A stretch of 64,000 bases of DNA from Karalla daura (taxonomy: Eukaryota; Chordata; Actinopteri; Chaetodontiformes; Leiognathidae). The DNA lies in assembly GCA_029224185.1 (NCBI GenBank), contig CM055188.1, forward strand, positions 4,775,001 to 4,839,000, read 5' to 3'. The notes below the pieces were generated by a model. It saw nothing but the letters and a program-made list of their open reading frames with translations, ran no database searches and had not been told where the DNA came from. This document shows, piece after piece, positions 35,281 to 46,884 of the stretch (the stretch's first letter is position 1; each line of letters starts with the position of its first letter). The position numbers and the translations under genes were made by a program.

Positions 35281-35651
35281 CACCAAACACTCATAAAAAG
35301 AGCTTTGTCATGGATTATCAGATACCTCAGCTTGACAAATAACTGGCTTGTTAACATGAAAGTTTCGATAACGGTAACGTCGGCTAAACACACATTACTA
35401 CACGATTAACCGCAACGGCAGTACAAATGTAACGTAAAACATGAGCATCATAATTGTAAATCATGATAAACTGCTTAAAATACTTACATTTATGGGACTC
35501 CTTCATCGGTTGACATGCTGAATCTATCCTTATGACGGTCTCAATTCGTATCCCTTGGTTTTAAGGGCAGTCAGGAGCTTACTTGGTTTTAAGGGGTGTG
35601 TAGCCCTTTGTCTTGGCCCTTCCTCTTGGTTGAATTGAGAATTGGGACACC

Positions 35652-35975
35652 TCTTGGTTGCGCGTGAATGATTCCCGTGATCGAGAGCAGCAAACCTTTT
35701 ACTTTCTTCTGCCAGATGCAGCTGTTTTCCTCAGCTACAAGGACTTCAAACTCCTGGGAATCATATTTATTCTTGCTCTTTCCTTTGCACTCGCTATGAT
35801 GGAAAGGCTGACAGTGCACAAACTCCTCATTTACATACTGCTGTTTGCACCTGTTGTCACTGCAGCAAATTCCCTTAGTAAATCACCCGAAAACGCACAC
35901 AAATCAAGCACGCAAATTCTTACCAGGAGCACGCAATTTAGCGCCCCCTGTTTAGGATCTTAGTAAATCAGGCCC
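35652..35975. mobile_element. DNA-element end, tentative
   Basis: Ends gatcttagtaaatcaggccc, which resembles the terminus of a fish MITE. The interior has no recognised gene and the other end was not found. Confidence 0.35.
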
Positions 35976-36172
35976 TCAGTGTCATAACTCCACTGAGCAG
36001 TGTATTCCCACACATCTGAGCAGCTGTGAATTTGAGTTTTTTCAATAAAAAATGATAACGATGAGGCAAGCAATTAACAACCACCCAGCATCAATTGCAA
36101 TTAATTTACCCCCTATTGCAAGTATTCAGGATACAGTGTCCCCACCATCACCACCAGTTACAAGTCTTCATG
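35976..36172 (+). mobile_element. L2 LINE fragment
   Basis: Matches 48175-48330 of the main L2 copy: gtcataactccactgagcag, gcaattaacaaccacccagc-like and ttaccccctattgca. About 200 bp of the region before the reverse transcriptase. Confidence 0.8.
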
Positions 36173-36175
36173 GCA

Positions 36176-36720
36176 TTTGTTGGTTTTGAGTGGCTTCTGA
36201 TTCAAGGTCTCTGTAGAAACCCACGTGACTGAGATACAGAAGTACTTGTCACTCCCACAAGAGTTAAGCTTGCTGAAAGCAGGAAAGCCAGTGTCAAGAA
36301 TCAAAAACCTTGTCACTCTAACTCCTGCGTTGGATGAGAGTGGATAGCACATCTGAGTTGAAAAGTAACTGTTACACAGAGGATTTGGAGCTGTTCGTGT
36401 CTCATCTAGTCATTCTAGATCCAAATCATCCAGCTACCAAGCCCTCTGATTAAGGACTTTAACATTCAACTCCACCACCCGGGTCCAGAATGGATGTTTG
36501 CTGAGTTTCAGCACTCATTCTGGATCCTGAGAGGGCATGAGGCAGTTTGGCACCACCAGTGCAGCTGCACTGATTGTCGGAGATGGAGAGTTAGAAAAAG
36601 ATTACCGAAGGTGGATGATTTGCCAGCAGCCTGCCTTCACCTTTTCACAGCTTCCTAGAGCCCAATGGACCATTAGAAAGGTAATCAAGACTAATCCTAG
36701 CATTAATGGGCCTGTCAGGT
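36176..36720 (+). pseudogene. BEL/Pao integrase zinc-binding region, remnant
   Basis: Translation in shifting frames gives ILDPNHPATK, then LHHPGPEWMFAEFQHSFWIL, then CSCTDCRRW: the H2C2 zinc-binding domain that opens the integrase of BEL/Pao elements (His-His and Cys-X2-Cys present). Stops and frameshifts occur throughout. It may belong to the same element as the gag piece at 31618-32187, with protease and reverse transcriptase lost. Confidence 0.65.
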
Positions 36721-36868
36721 CTGCTGATGTGAAGTGAGACCACACTTGGCCGGTCAACAGACTAGTCATCCTTCTGTCACTTTCATCCAGAAAGGTCCTG
36801 TTCTCTCCTCGACCCGCTTCCTGCACCACTCCTAGTGCCTATTTAACTAGGCATTAGCCTGGTTAGCA

Positions 36869-38339
36869 ATGGCCCCACCTTCTGCTTCTATTGTCTCTCT
36901 CTCCTCCTCAGTGTGCCACATGTTTAGCAGCTCCCCTGCCTCCTTTAGCGAGGGTGATATGTATAAGCACTGTAGTTTATTGGTTAAGGCCGGCACAAGC
37001 TTGCGCGGCTTTGGTCGCGCGGCATGCAAAAACGTGTCGCTGGCCAAGAGGCGCGGCCAAAGTGCTGCCGCGCGGCCCATTTTGCGGCGCTCAAAAGTTG
37101 AGACCTCGCGGCTTTGGTCACGTCGGTCGCGCATGCACCCTGTCGAACTTGCTACACCAGTAGGTGGAGTCCGGGGGTTAAAGCCAGGTCTCCAACCAGG
37201 AAGAGCCTTCAGATGAAAGACTTGTTAAGGAAGTCTGCCGCTTCACCCGCCTCTATAATACAGCTCCAACTGAGTACAGAGACAGGTTCCACTGTGCAAA
37301 CTCACGGCATGAGATAGCACAGACGCTAGGGCGAGAGGAGCGTTTGTGTCGGCGATAGAGTTGTCACACACACACACACACACACACAGCGGTACATCTG
37401 CGCGCTGTATTTAGCAGCATATCTGTGTACATAGGAGACAGACAAATGCACAGAAATAGAAACATTCAGGGACGATTCTTCTGGGACATTCAGTGTCCCG
37501 AGAGAATTGAATGTTTTTCTTCCCGGGACAGTTGACAACACAGTACTAGAGCTATCAGAGTTGTTTACATCTCGTTGTCCTTCATGTACTCCGGGGGCAG
37601 GACAGGCCTGTGTATAGATTGGTACGCCCCCCTTGTGGTGGCCAAGAACATTACAGAGCTTGGAAGAACGGTCGCAGAAGTATGGTCGAAGCAGGGCGCG
37701 CGGCACGCCGCGTGGTCGCGGAAGCTTGTGCCGGCCTTTAGGTTCGAGGCCAGATTTAGCGATCTGGAAGCTCGGCTTCACATCGTGGAAACAAAACTGC
37801 AGCCGCAGTTAGCCAGTGCCCATTATCCACCACAGAGCCGCCGATCTTAGCTCCCCACTGGCTTCTCCCGAGCAGCCAGGAACACAGGGAGGCTGGGTGA
37901 CTGTCAGAGGGAAGCATTGTTCCCGGCCAAAGTCCACTACTGCTACTACTGCTTTCCACTTCCAATAGGTCCCCCCTGCTCTGCGATACACCCGCCGAGG
38001 ATAAACCTCTGGACATTGGCGACTCTATTTTAAGGAAAGTGACGTTAGAGAGTCCAGTGGCCATAGTCTGCATCCCGAGGGCCAGAGTGGACAACGTTGC
38101 CCAAATTGAAGCTGCTGGCTAAGGCTAAATGTAAATCTGGTAAAACTGTCACGCACATAGGCGCTTATAACCTGCGGTTACAGCAAACGGAGGTCACTAA
38201 AATGAGTGTGGAGTTGGTGTGTTCAATGGCCAAAACAATGTTGGACACCATAGTTTTCTCCGGCCCCCTGCCCAATCTGACAAGTAATTATAATAATTTC
38301 AATGCTGGTTACCAAGGTGGTGTCCCGCAAATGGTGTGA
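36869..38339 (+). pseudogene. L2 ORF1 protein gene, interrupted
   Basis: Nucleic-acid-binding ORF1-type protein of an L2 LINE. It starts MAPPSASIVSLSSSVCHMFS at 36869. The MITE interrupts it at codon 40, and the frame resumes with RFEARFSDLEARLHIVETKL, a short coiled-coil-like heptad run. Downstream pieces (IDSILRKVTLESPVAIVCIP-like and QQTEVTKMSVELVCS near 38180) lie in shifting frames. The inserted DNA plus one TTA accounts exactly for the break, because the reading frame matches on both sides. Confidence 0.7.
36987..37737 (+). mobile_element. PIF/Harbinger MITE, 751 bp, TTA duplication
   Basis: Perfect terminal repeats AGGCCGGCACAAGCTT and AAGCTTGTGCCGGCCT. TTA occurs on both sides (36984-36986 and 37738-37740), the TWA target typical of PIF/Harbinger. 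Strongly CpG-rich ends. It encodes no transposase. A (CA)n run lies at 37363-37388. An older relative lies at 14926-15225. Confidence 0.93.
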
Positions 38340-39696
38340 GTTTTGTAGACAATAGGCAAACTTTCTGGGGTAGACCTGGTATCAGTAGGAGGGACTGCAT
38401 CCACCCCACGTTGGAAGGAGCAGCCCAACTCTCTAGCAACCTGGCTAAGAGCATTAGTCCTCCCCCACCCTGACTCAGAGTTGAGACCAGCAGGCAGATT
38501 TGCCGTTTAACACACTTCTCTGTGCTTTCCTCTATTCAGTTACCCACACAAAACCCCATAGAGACTGTGTCTGTCCCCTGACTGTCCAAATTTAACGGCA
38601 GAGGAGCGACGCTTAACAACCCTATAGAAATCAGGATTTCCACAGTCATTCCTCAGGACAGGAGCATTAAATGTGGATGACTTAATATCCACTCCCTGAC
38701 TTCTAAAGTCATTTTTGTAAATGAATTAATCTCTTACAACTACATTGATGTGATACTGACAAAGCCTGAGTCCCTCCCTCATTGATCGATTTGCTAATAG
38801 CTTTGTAGGCTCTTTTCATGAAACTCTCGACTCTGTTGCACCCCTAACAAAAAAGATTTTTATCTAGAACAAGAGAGAAGAGAAAAATTGCCACAAGAGA
38901 AAATTGCCACCTAATACAGTTAGCACGTAAATTAGTGAGGAAATGGTTCTTTACCAAAAACAACAATATTTGTCTGAGCTGGAAAGATAGCCTGAATACA
39001 TATAGGTTGGCTCTGTGTAATGCCACAGCCACATACTACTCCACTCTGCTTATTCTCCTCTCTAGGAAAATAAGCAAAACCCCAGGTTCCTTTTCAGCAC
39101 TGTAGCCAGGCTGACTCAGTCATAACTCCACTGAGCAGTGTTATCCCACACATCTCAGCAGCTGTGACTTAATGAATTTTTTCAATAACAAAATAATAAC
39201 CATCAGACAAGCGATTAACAACCACCTAGCATCTACTGCAATTAATATAACCCCTATTGCAGCTTTTCAGGAAACAGCTGGAAATACAGACTCGTCAGTA
39301 TCTTCATTTGACCCCACTGGCTTGCTTCAGGTGACTACTATCATCTCCTCCTCTAAATCATCGAATCATTGACCCAATTCCCATTAAGGTGTTCAAGGAG
39401 TGTTCCCTTTAATCGGCACTTCTCTACTTCATCATCAACCTGTCCTTAACAACAGGCTATGTTCCTCTTACATTTAAAGTTGCCATTATCAAACCCCTCC
39501 TTAAGAAACCTTCCCTCGATCTGGGAGCTCTAGCAAATTACAGGCCGATCTCCAATCTTATCCTTCTAGAGAAAATCATTGTCAAACAGCTCTGTGAACA
39601 CCTTAATAACAATAGTTTATTTGAGTCCTTCCAGTCCGGTTTTAGAATGAATCATAGCACTGAGACTGTACTGGTTAAAGTCACTAATGACCTTTT

Positions 39697-40112
39697 AATG
39701 GTGCTGTTGCTTTACACAGTAATGGTATCAGAGATAGAGGACCAAGAGTGACAAGCTTGCTTTCATGGATCTTTCATGAAGCAGCAGATCGCAGTTGTCC
39801 TTTCACATTTTTCCAGGTGTCTCTTTTACTATTGCCATCTATGGGAAAGAATGCTTTTTAGACCACAGCGATCTGCTGATGGCATTTGCAACAACCAATC
39901 TGCGCGACTTAGCAACTGGTACCGCCCAGCGACTGTACCGGACTGTTCTCGAGTACCTACCCTCGAGCAGGTACTCCGTTGGTTCCTGTAAAAGTTCCTG
40001 TAAGCAAACCCTGTCAGAACAGCCCGGTCAGTGAAGACACGCGCATAGCATGAAGTTCCTGTAAAACGGTCCGGAAGTTCCGATGGAAAGTGGAAACAAG
40101 CCTCTTGAAAAT
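39697..40112 (+). mobile_element. DNA-transposon fragment, right end
   Basis: Opens with the gctgttgctttacacagtaa piece shared with 14240-14300 and ends gtggaaacaagcctcttg, the inverse of the left end at 14005. It contains short inverted stretches (tgtaccggactgttctcgag and ccctcgagcaggtact). It sits exactly between L2 copies 2 and 3. Confidence 0.6.
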
Positions 40113-40785
40113 TAGCAGTTCTACTGTCATACCACATAACAGGAGGATTAAATGTGAATTACTTTATGTCCACTCTCTGTCTTCCAAAACTATTGTTATA
40201 AATAAAGTAATCTCAGACAACATTGAGATGTTGTCTCTCAGAAACCTGGCTATATGATGTTTATTATGTTGGCCTAAAGAAGGCCTATCCACCTACCCAC
40301 ACTAATTTCCATGTGGTTCCAGGTGGATTTCCTATCTGAAATTGCTCAAGCTTAGTCTTCAAAGTCAATAAAATAATTTTAGTTTGGGACTTCAATATTC
40401 ATGTACATTAGATGCAGTCAATGATAGCTGCAGTTTGGCATTCACCTCAATAATAGAATCCCTTGGCTTCTGTCAGGATGTATGTGAACCCACGCCCTGC
40501 TTTAAGCACAGACTTGACCTTGTTCTAACTCATGGTGTTGAAATTACCTGACTGTCTCTCCCCCTAAACCAGTCTTCTCTGACCCTTGTTTAATCACTTT
40601 TGACTTTCTTCTAGCTGGTCATGTAAGAGAGGAGTAATACATAGACAACATTTGACTGACAGCGTCTTAGCAAGCTTTAAGGAAGCCGCTCCCCTAACTT
40701 CACCTCTTTGTTCTGAAAAGTCTAATCAATCACACATGATCATCTTTCTGACAGCTTCCTAGGCTCTAGATTATAAACTGTTACT

Positions 40786-41582
40786 TTTTCCCACAACTAA
40801 TACAATGATGTGGTGATCTATAGGTTTTTCTTCGCTAGCGGCCATCAGGGGACACTCTGGCTGGAAGTCTAAAAACGAGACAGAGGCAGGAGGTCAATAC
40901 AAAGAAGAAGAAGACACTAGTTTTTGGCGCACTCAAGGCAGCACGACACGCAAAATATTTTTCACATCTTCATCATAGAAAGCGCACCACGAAATGCATA
41001 CGATGTCGCCTTTAAGTTGAAAGCAATCAATCTATCTTTCCAGGAAGAAAATAGAACTTGGCCTTAATGAATCAATGGTGAGACGTTGGAAACACCAACG
41101 GATGACCTGAACTTAAAAACGTTCTTGAGGATTAGATGAACACACAGAGAGCAGATGGTTGAGGTGCCATATCTGGCTGAAAATCCGACTATGCATACTG
41201 AATGAAAATCATATATGCACACGGAACAATGCAGAGTGCACATTTGGGGTGCTGAAAAGCAGAGTCAGGTGCTTGGACCACACTTCTATACAGCCCCATA
41301 TAAAGCTGTATATACAGCTGTCTATAGAGCTGTATAGAAGTGCTTCCCAGAGGAGCACTTCAAGACAGCCCCGGAAAAGTTTTATTTTCATTCATTCAGA
41401 TGTTACGCATGGCGAATGTGATTCAACATATTTTTCAAGATTAAACAGATGAAAATCTGAACTCCAAACAACATATTGACAACCGTTGTCAATATGACAT
41501 CTCTGTGGCAGTATTTTTGGGTTGTTTTTTTTTTTTGCATCAAACATAATTAAACATTAAACACAAAACTTTTTTTTACACA
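40786..41582 (+). pseudogene. Inserted transposase-like fragment (HTH plus Harbinger-type end)
   Basis: Near 40990-41090 frames give DVAFKLKAINL and LNESMVRRWKHQR, a helix-turn-helix of the kind found next to pogo/CENP-B-like proteins. At 41220-41290, ECTFGVLKSRVRCLDHT matches the C-terminal box of Harbinger transposases. The order suggests a chimera or two nested scraps. No terminal repeats were resolved. Confidence 0.5.
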
Positions 41583-42212
41583 GGTCCTCAGCACTGTAGC
41601 CAGGATATCTCAGAGTCATAACTCCACTGAGCAGTATAGACCCATAAATCTCAGTAAATAAGACTTCAATAACAATAACATAACATTCTAACATTCAATA
41701 ACATAACAATCAGACAAGCAATCAACAATCATCTGGCATCTGCTGCAACTACTTTACCCTCTATTGCAGCTATGTAATGTATGTAATCTCATCATCATCT
41801 CAAAAATCCTGCAGAGTCACTGTCAACCAGCCCTGTGACTACCGTATCAACAATAGTTTATTTGAAAATTTCCAGTTCTGTTAGAATGAATCATAGCACT
41901 GACCCTGCACTGGTTAAAGTTACTAATGACCTTTTAATGGCATCTGACCAAGGCCTTGTTTCAGTGCTCGCTTTGTTAGATCTTTGCTTTGCTCTGCTGT
42001 TTTTGATACAGTTGACCATCAGATCTTACTAAGGAGACTGGAAAATCTACTTGGAATCAGGGGCAATCCTTTAGATTGATATCGGAGTGGAAGATAGGAC
42101 TGGAACCAGTTTGTTTGTGTCAATCTCCCCTCACTTAACTAAGTCATTGGGTTCCACAAGGATATGTGCTTGGTCCAATTCTGTTCACTTTAGGCCAGAG
42201 CTCCCTCTAGGC

Positions 42213-42681
42213 CAGAGCTACCCAATTTGGGGCCTGTGGGCTGAAGTTGGCTCGCAAGGTTTTTTTTTGTCCCGCCTCCTTTGCGCCACCTGGGATCTGC
42301 CAGTTGGAACATTTACAAACCTATAAACAGGGGTCTACATAACTGATAGGCAGGTACGCATGCATGACAAAAATCAGCAATGCGTAATGCCACTTGTGTT
42401 ACTACTACTACTACCGAGCACCAACCCTGCATGACATCACCCATTGGTTTGCGAAGACCCGTTTATGAAGCCAGAAGTTTAACTCTCATGGGCCTGCCAT
42501 TCTTCATGCTAGAGTGTACAGAAACCACAGGGCAGGGGTGGAGAGGAGACTGACGGATGTAAGTTTTCACCTCCATCATGCTCAACACCCCCACTGATCC
42601 ATCCGTCTGGGGCCAGTCCGTCCATGGTTAAAACTGTCCCCGAAAATGTGCCCAATTTGAGTGGGAGAGAAAAAAAGTAAC

Positions 42682-42722
<41 letters not shown>

Positions 42723-43213
42723 AAGCAAGCGAGCATGCAGGGCCTAAACATCCCCTGGCAGAAATTGGGTCCAAGGCGATCAGCTAATGTTGAACCACAC
42801 AGACTCACTAAAGAAATTATGTGCACCCCTGATCATAAAAAGCAAAGACCGGTTTCATGTCTGTCACTGAGTTGGTAAGTGTGGAAGACAACTAAATGTA
42901 GAGATAATACTGCTGTCATTCTGTTGTCTTTTTAAATCATTTGCATTGTCCAGCTCCATATATTCCTCTTCTATTTTCATATTAAAACAGTCAGGTTCAA
43001 TTTTTTATCTGAAATTGTGTTCTCCTTTAATAGGCGCTTCTCTGATAAAATGAAATGTACTATTTAATGTACATTTGAATTTTTACATCTTACATAAAAT
43101 ATGACACAATCAGATTGAAGGTGGCATTACAAGTTACATGTTTGCTTTTGGCCCGCAGCCCACCCACAATTTTCACTTTCAGTCCACCATGGGGAAGAAA
43201 TCAGGCACCCCTG
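42213..43213 (+). mobile_element. Non-autonomous hAT element, 1,001 bp
   Basis: The 8-bp target duplication CTCTAGGC lies at 42205-42212 and 43214-43221. The ends CAGAGCTACCCAATTT and, inverted, CAGGGGTGCCTGATTT fit the hAT pattern CAGGGGTGCCCAA. No transposase frame. A (GA)n run lies at 42689-42722. Inserted into L2 copy 3. Confidence 0.93.
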
Positions 43214-44492
43214 CTCTAGGCGATGTCATCAGGAATCACTTCATAGATTACACTGACTATACCCAAATGTATTTCTCAAAGATGCTGAGTGAACACAATC
43301 GTCTACAGCATCTTCAATCCTGTCTTAATAACATTAAGGCCTGGAGGACGCATAATTTCCTTTTTCTGACCTCCGAAAGAACCAAGTTATTGCTCATAGG
43401 TCCAAAACACCTAAGGGATTCTCATAGCACTGCGAAATAGTTTTGCTACTGCTTCTGGCACCACCGTAAAGAATCTTGATATTAGTTTTGACCAAGACCT
43501 GTCATTTAGTTCCCACTTAATATATACCTCAAGGACTGCCTTCTTTCACCTCCGCAATAATGCTAAAATTAGGAATATACTCCCTCTTCACGCCATAGAA
43601 CAGCTAGTCCGTGCCTTTATTACTTCCAGGTTGGACTACAAGTTGCTGAGAGTTTGCAGCTCATTCAGAACATGGCAGTTCGTGCCCTGACAAAAACTAG
43701 AAAAGAGACCATATCTCTCCAGTTCTGGCCTCTTTGCACCGGCTTCCAGTACCATTCAGCATTCAGTTCAAAGTCCTTCTCCTTGTCTATGAGGATGTCT
43801 GGCACCCTACTACCCCACTGGGACACGTTCTCTGAATGCAGGCCTACTTGTGGTTCCAAGAATCTCCAAGTCTAGATTTGGAGCCAGAGCCCTCAGCTAC
43901 CAGGGCCCACTCCTGTGAAACCATCTACCAGTCTCACTTTTGGAGGCAGACACTATCTCTACCTTCAAGAGTAGGTTAAAAACCCTCCCTTTTGACATAG
44001 CCTTTAGGTAGACCTTAAATCCTAGATGAGCTGCTATAGGTTGAGACTGCTGGGGACTGCTCCTTACTCGTTGAGGGTCTGGATTGGGCACACGTTCTCA
44101 ACTTCCTCTCTGTCTCCCCTCATCTATCCTCCAACTCCTTCCTCTTTTCTATTCTTATTCCTTGATTGCGTAGGACTAACACATTGACCGGACACCTCAC
44201 ATCCCTGGAGTCTTTGTGCTTTCTCCCCTCCCAGACCCCATAGATACTGAGTTGGATTCAGCACTCCATCCCTCACCACGGCTCCTCCTGCTTCATGCAC
44301 TGTTTCTACAATGTACTCATTACCCTGAGGTTTCTACTTTTTTTTTCCCTGGCAGGGTTTTTCTTGGGAGTTGTTACTCAGCCGATGCAAAGGTCTAAGG
44401 GGTGTTGACTATGTCACTTCTCTGTACGTATTGTTGCTCACTTCTGTATAGTGCCTTGAGAATCTGTTGGGAAATTGCACTTAAAATTATTC

Positions 44493-45360
44493 GTGCTCCG
44501 AAAGGGAGCACTATTATTCTACACCGTTTTTGTTCTTTTTATTATAGCACAATTTCGGTCGTCCGTATCTCGAAAACCGCTGATCGCAGACACACAAACG
44601 ATACATCAAAACGTGCGGCTCGGCTTTCAAGTGTGCACCAACAGTTAATCGGCCGCTGTAGCCAAACGATCCACTTTGGCTACAGACAATTAAATAGAAG
44701 ATTTGTTCGGGAAACTCTCCCGCACACGTTGGTATATAGCAGCCTAAAAATTGACAAAGATTGACGAAAAAATAACACTTTTTGGCCCCCGCAGGGACCA
44801 AAAAGTACTCAGAAAGAGCAAAAAATCCCATAAGAAATGAATGGGAAAAAACAGAAAATTCAAAAAATCGCCCTCAAACAAACATTTGCTGCGAAGTCAT
44901 ACATTGACGTAGAAACTTCCTTCAAACTTCAAAACGCAGGAAAACTTGTCATCTCTGCCCGTAACAGCGTGTTGATACCTTGTGTCGTTTCTCATCCAGG
45001 CCCTCTCAAAAACATATGTGGGTTTGGTGTTTTTTGAAAAGTTAGAGTGGGGAGAGACCAACTGTCAGAGTGCGTGATCGCTGAAGAATCAGCTCTCATT
45101 TTGCTCTTTTCACGCTGCTCCCGGCCAAACCGTAAGCAGTAGAGAAATTCTTTTTTCCAGTTTTGTAGGCAAATTTGTTCTCTCTCGTGCGATGCCGGCC
45201 ATAAACCTGCACGCTCTGTAAAATTTAAACGCCGAGCCTCAGAGTCAGCCCAGTGCAGCCTCTTTTCTCCATTAGCCCCAATTCATTTTCTGACCATTGC
45301 GATCAAAGTTAAACTTTACACTTCTACTCGCAACTGAGGCCTCAGTTTTCATAGTAGACG
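44493..45360 (+). repeat. Hairpin-ended repeat family Y, copy 2
   Basis: Starts with a perfect 7-bp stem, GTGCTCC-gaaag-GGAGCAC (44493-44511), then ctattattctacaccg. The body includes cgtatctcgaaaaccgctga, aactctcccgcacacgttgg and tcccataagaaatgaatggg. It ends around ctactcgcaactgaggc. It follows directly after the end of L2 copy 3. No protein recognised. Confidence 0.75.
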
Positions 45361-45499
45361 CACCAAATCACATCAGGGCGTTCCTGGGCCTCTCCCTTGT
45401 GTGACGGTGTGTTCGTATTGCAGATAGGTGCAAGCGTAATATTTTCACTGCAACAGCCATGCCATGTGACACTGCACTGAAAATTGTATTTCTTTTAGA

Positions 45500-46090
45500 A
45501 TGCATGAAATAACATTTCTGTCATGTTCTGTCAGGCTTTTAGGAAAGTTTGTTGTTTTGTGTTTTGTCAGCTCTCTGTCTGCACTACCTCCTCCCATCTC
45601 TGGCCACACCCACAGCTGCAGGTACCCAGAGGAGGAGCGCAGCTGCTTCCTATTACCTGCCTTAAAAGGTCTGCCTGTGGCTTCTCTTCGACGGGAGATA
45701 ATTTCACCTAGTTTTCTCTGTTTTAGAGACCTCCCTTTCTTCCTGTGCTGCCTTTTTCCAGCTTAAGCTGTGGTTTTTGGTTCGTGCCAGCGATTGCTAT
45801 GATTTTCTTTTTTTTGGATCTTTTGTCTTTTTCCCCCAGCCTTTTGCTGTTTGGTGATTTTTGTTTTTTCCCTTTTTTCCAGCATTTGCTGTGACTTTTT
45901 GTTCTTGGACATTCTCCCCAGCCTTTTGCTGTATGGCTCTTTTTGTTTCTCTGTTTTTGCTCCAGCATTTAGCTGTGACTTTTGTGTAATCTTTAAGAGA
46001 TTACCCACTCTGTTCCAGCTCTTTAATAAACATTTGTGTTTTTTGAGAAAAGTACTTTTCTTGTCTGTTTTCTTCACTGGATCCACCTGT
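45500..46090 (+). other. LTR- or 5' UTR-like region with palindromic-core repeats
   Basis: A TATA-like cttaaaagg at 45660 and a polyadenylation-type aataaa at 46023. Between them are five degenerate units with a CAGC..GCTG core (about 45756, 45834, 45878, 45917, 45961), alternating ccccagccttttgctgt and tccagcatttgctgtgac. This resembles a solo LTR or LINE leader; no target duplication was found. Confidence 0.4.
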
Positions 46091-46094
46091 CTAT

Positions 46095-46880
46095 GGCCTT
46101 GATACACAACAATTTCTGTGGACATGATAGTGTTGTAGGCAATTCCAAGCCAATTTACTCCAGTAATTTCCCTCTCAATCAGTAGAAATTGTGGTTAACA
46201 CACAGTTATGCATGAAAAGGAAAATACTGTCAAATACAACATTTTCACATTGTATTTTAACAATTATACCAGTGATACCAGCATAATTGTTCAAAATACT
46301 GTGATACAGAATTTCTGTCTTACACGGGTCCCTGTAGATGTATTATGCCCTAGTGTGTGCCCTGTGTGACTAGTGTCATATGAGAAAACCATTTTGGCAA
46401 TGCATTATCTCTATTCATACATTCTCCTCAATTGCTAAGGCCTTTCCCAGTGCTGGAGCCTTTTCAAGCATGCACTGTGCAAATGGAGGGAATCCACTCT
46501 ACATATGCTGCAGTCTATCCCAGTGGGACCTCACAGCACTGTGCTGTGTCAAAAGAAAAAACAAAGTATGAACCCAAAAGCCTCAGCATAAATGCCCAGC
46601 ATGATAGTACATTTTGACATTCCAAAAACCTCACTCTCCCAGCCTCTTCCATTCCTTTAGCGATTGTCTTCTCTCAGAATTTCCCTCCCAGTCACTCTTC
46701 TGTTATTCCACTCTCTCGCCAGCAGGTGCTTGGTAATGTGAGTTCCTGTTGTCATCTGAAGCAGCTCCCTGCAGCCCCGTGTATACAAATGATAATGATC
46801 GCAAGAGGAGCATCAAGATAAAGAAGTAGAGAAGTATGAGGCGGAGAACAAAACCTCACTGCCTCATCAATCAGCAGAAG
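46095..46880. other. No gene recognised
   Basis: Short frames only; anonymous sequence before the main L2 copy. Confidence 0.45.
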
Positions 46881-46884
46881 TCTT

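Larger units (their letters stand above)
32189..35651 (+). mobile_element. Two-gene PIF/Harbinger transposon, about 3.46 kb
   Basis: The ends are GGTGCGTCTCAATTCT and, inverted, GGTGTCCCAATTCT. They bound a transposase on the plus strand and a Myb/trihelix-like gene on the minus strand, arranged convergently as in autonomous Harbinger elements. I could not find a 3-bp target duplication: the left flank is TAT and the right flank is TCT. One edge may therefore be eroded. Both genes are broken. Confidence 0.85.
36825..39696 (+). mobile_element. L2 LINE copy 2, split by a Harbinger MITE
   Basis: ORF1 sequence at 36869-36986 continues after the MITE at 37738-38340. From 38440 (gctaagagcattagtcctcc) it is collinear with the main copy at 46885. 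At about 38765 it jumps from the endonuclease start to sequence matching 47843, a deletion of roughly 600 bp. It then follows the reverse transcriptase region to 39696, where another DNA element begins. Confidence 0.85.
40113..44490 (+). mobile_element. L2 LINE copy 3, split twice
   Basis: Collinear with the main copy from the endonuclease start (catacc..aacaggaggattaaat) at 40130. Interrupted at 40786-41582 by a chimeric transposase fragment and at 42213-43213 by an hAT element. It resumes at 43222 with the GDVIRNHF / DYTQMYF box, SERTKLLLIGPKHLRDS and the 3' UTR up to 44490. It retains about 90 bp at 40440-40530 that the main copy lacks. Stops are frequent. Confidence 0.85.

Noticed and set aside
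45723..46125. Lys-rich minus-strand frames of 81-120 codons
   Set aside because: Arise from T-rich tandem units in a retroelement leader on the opposite strand.
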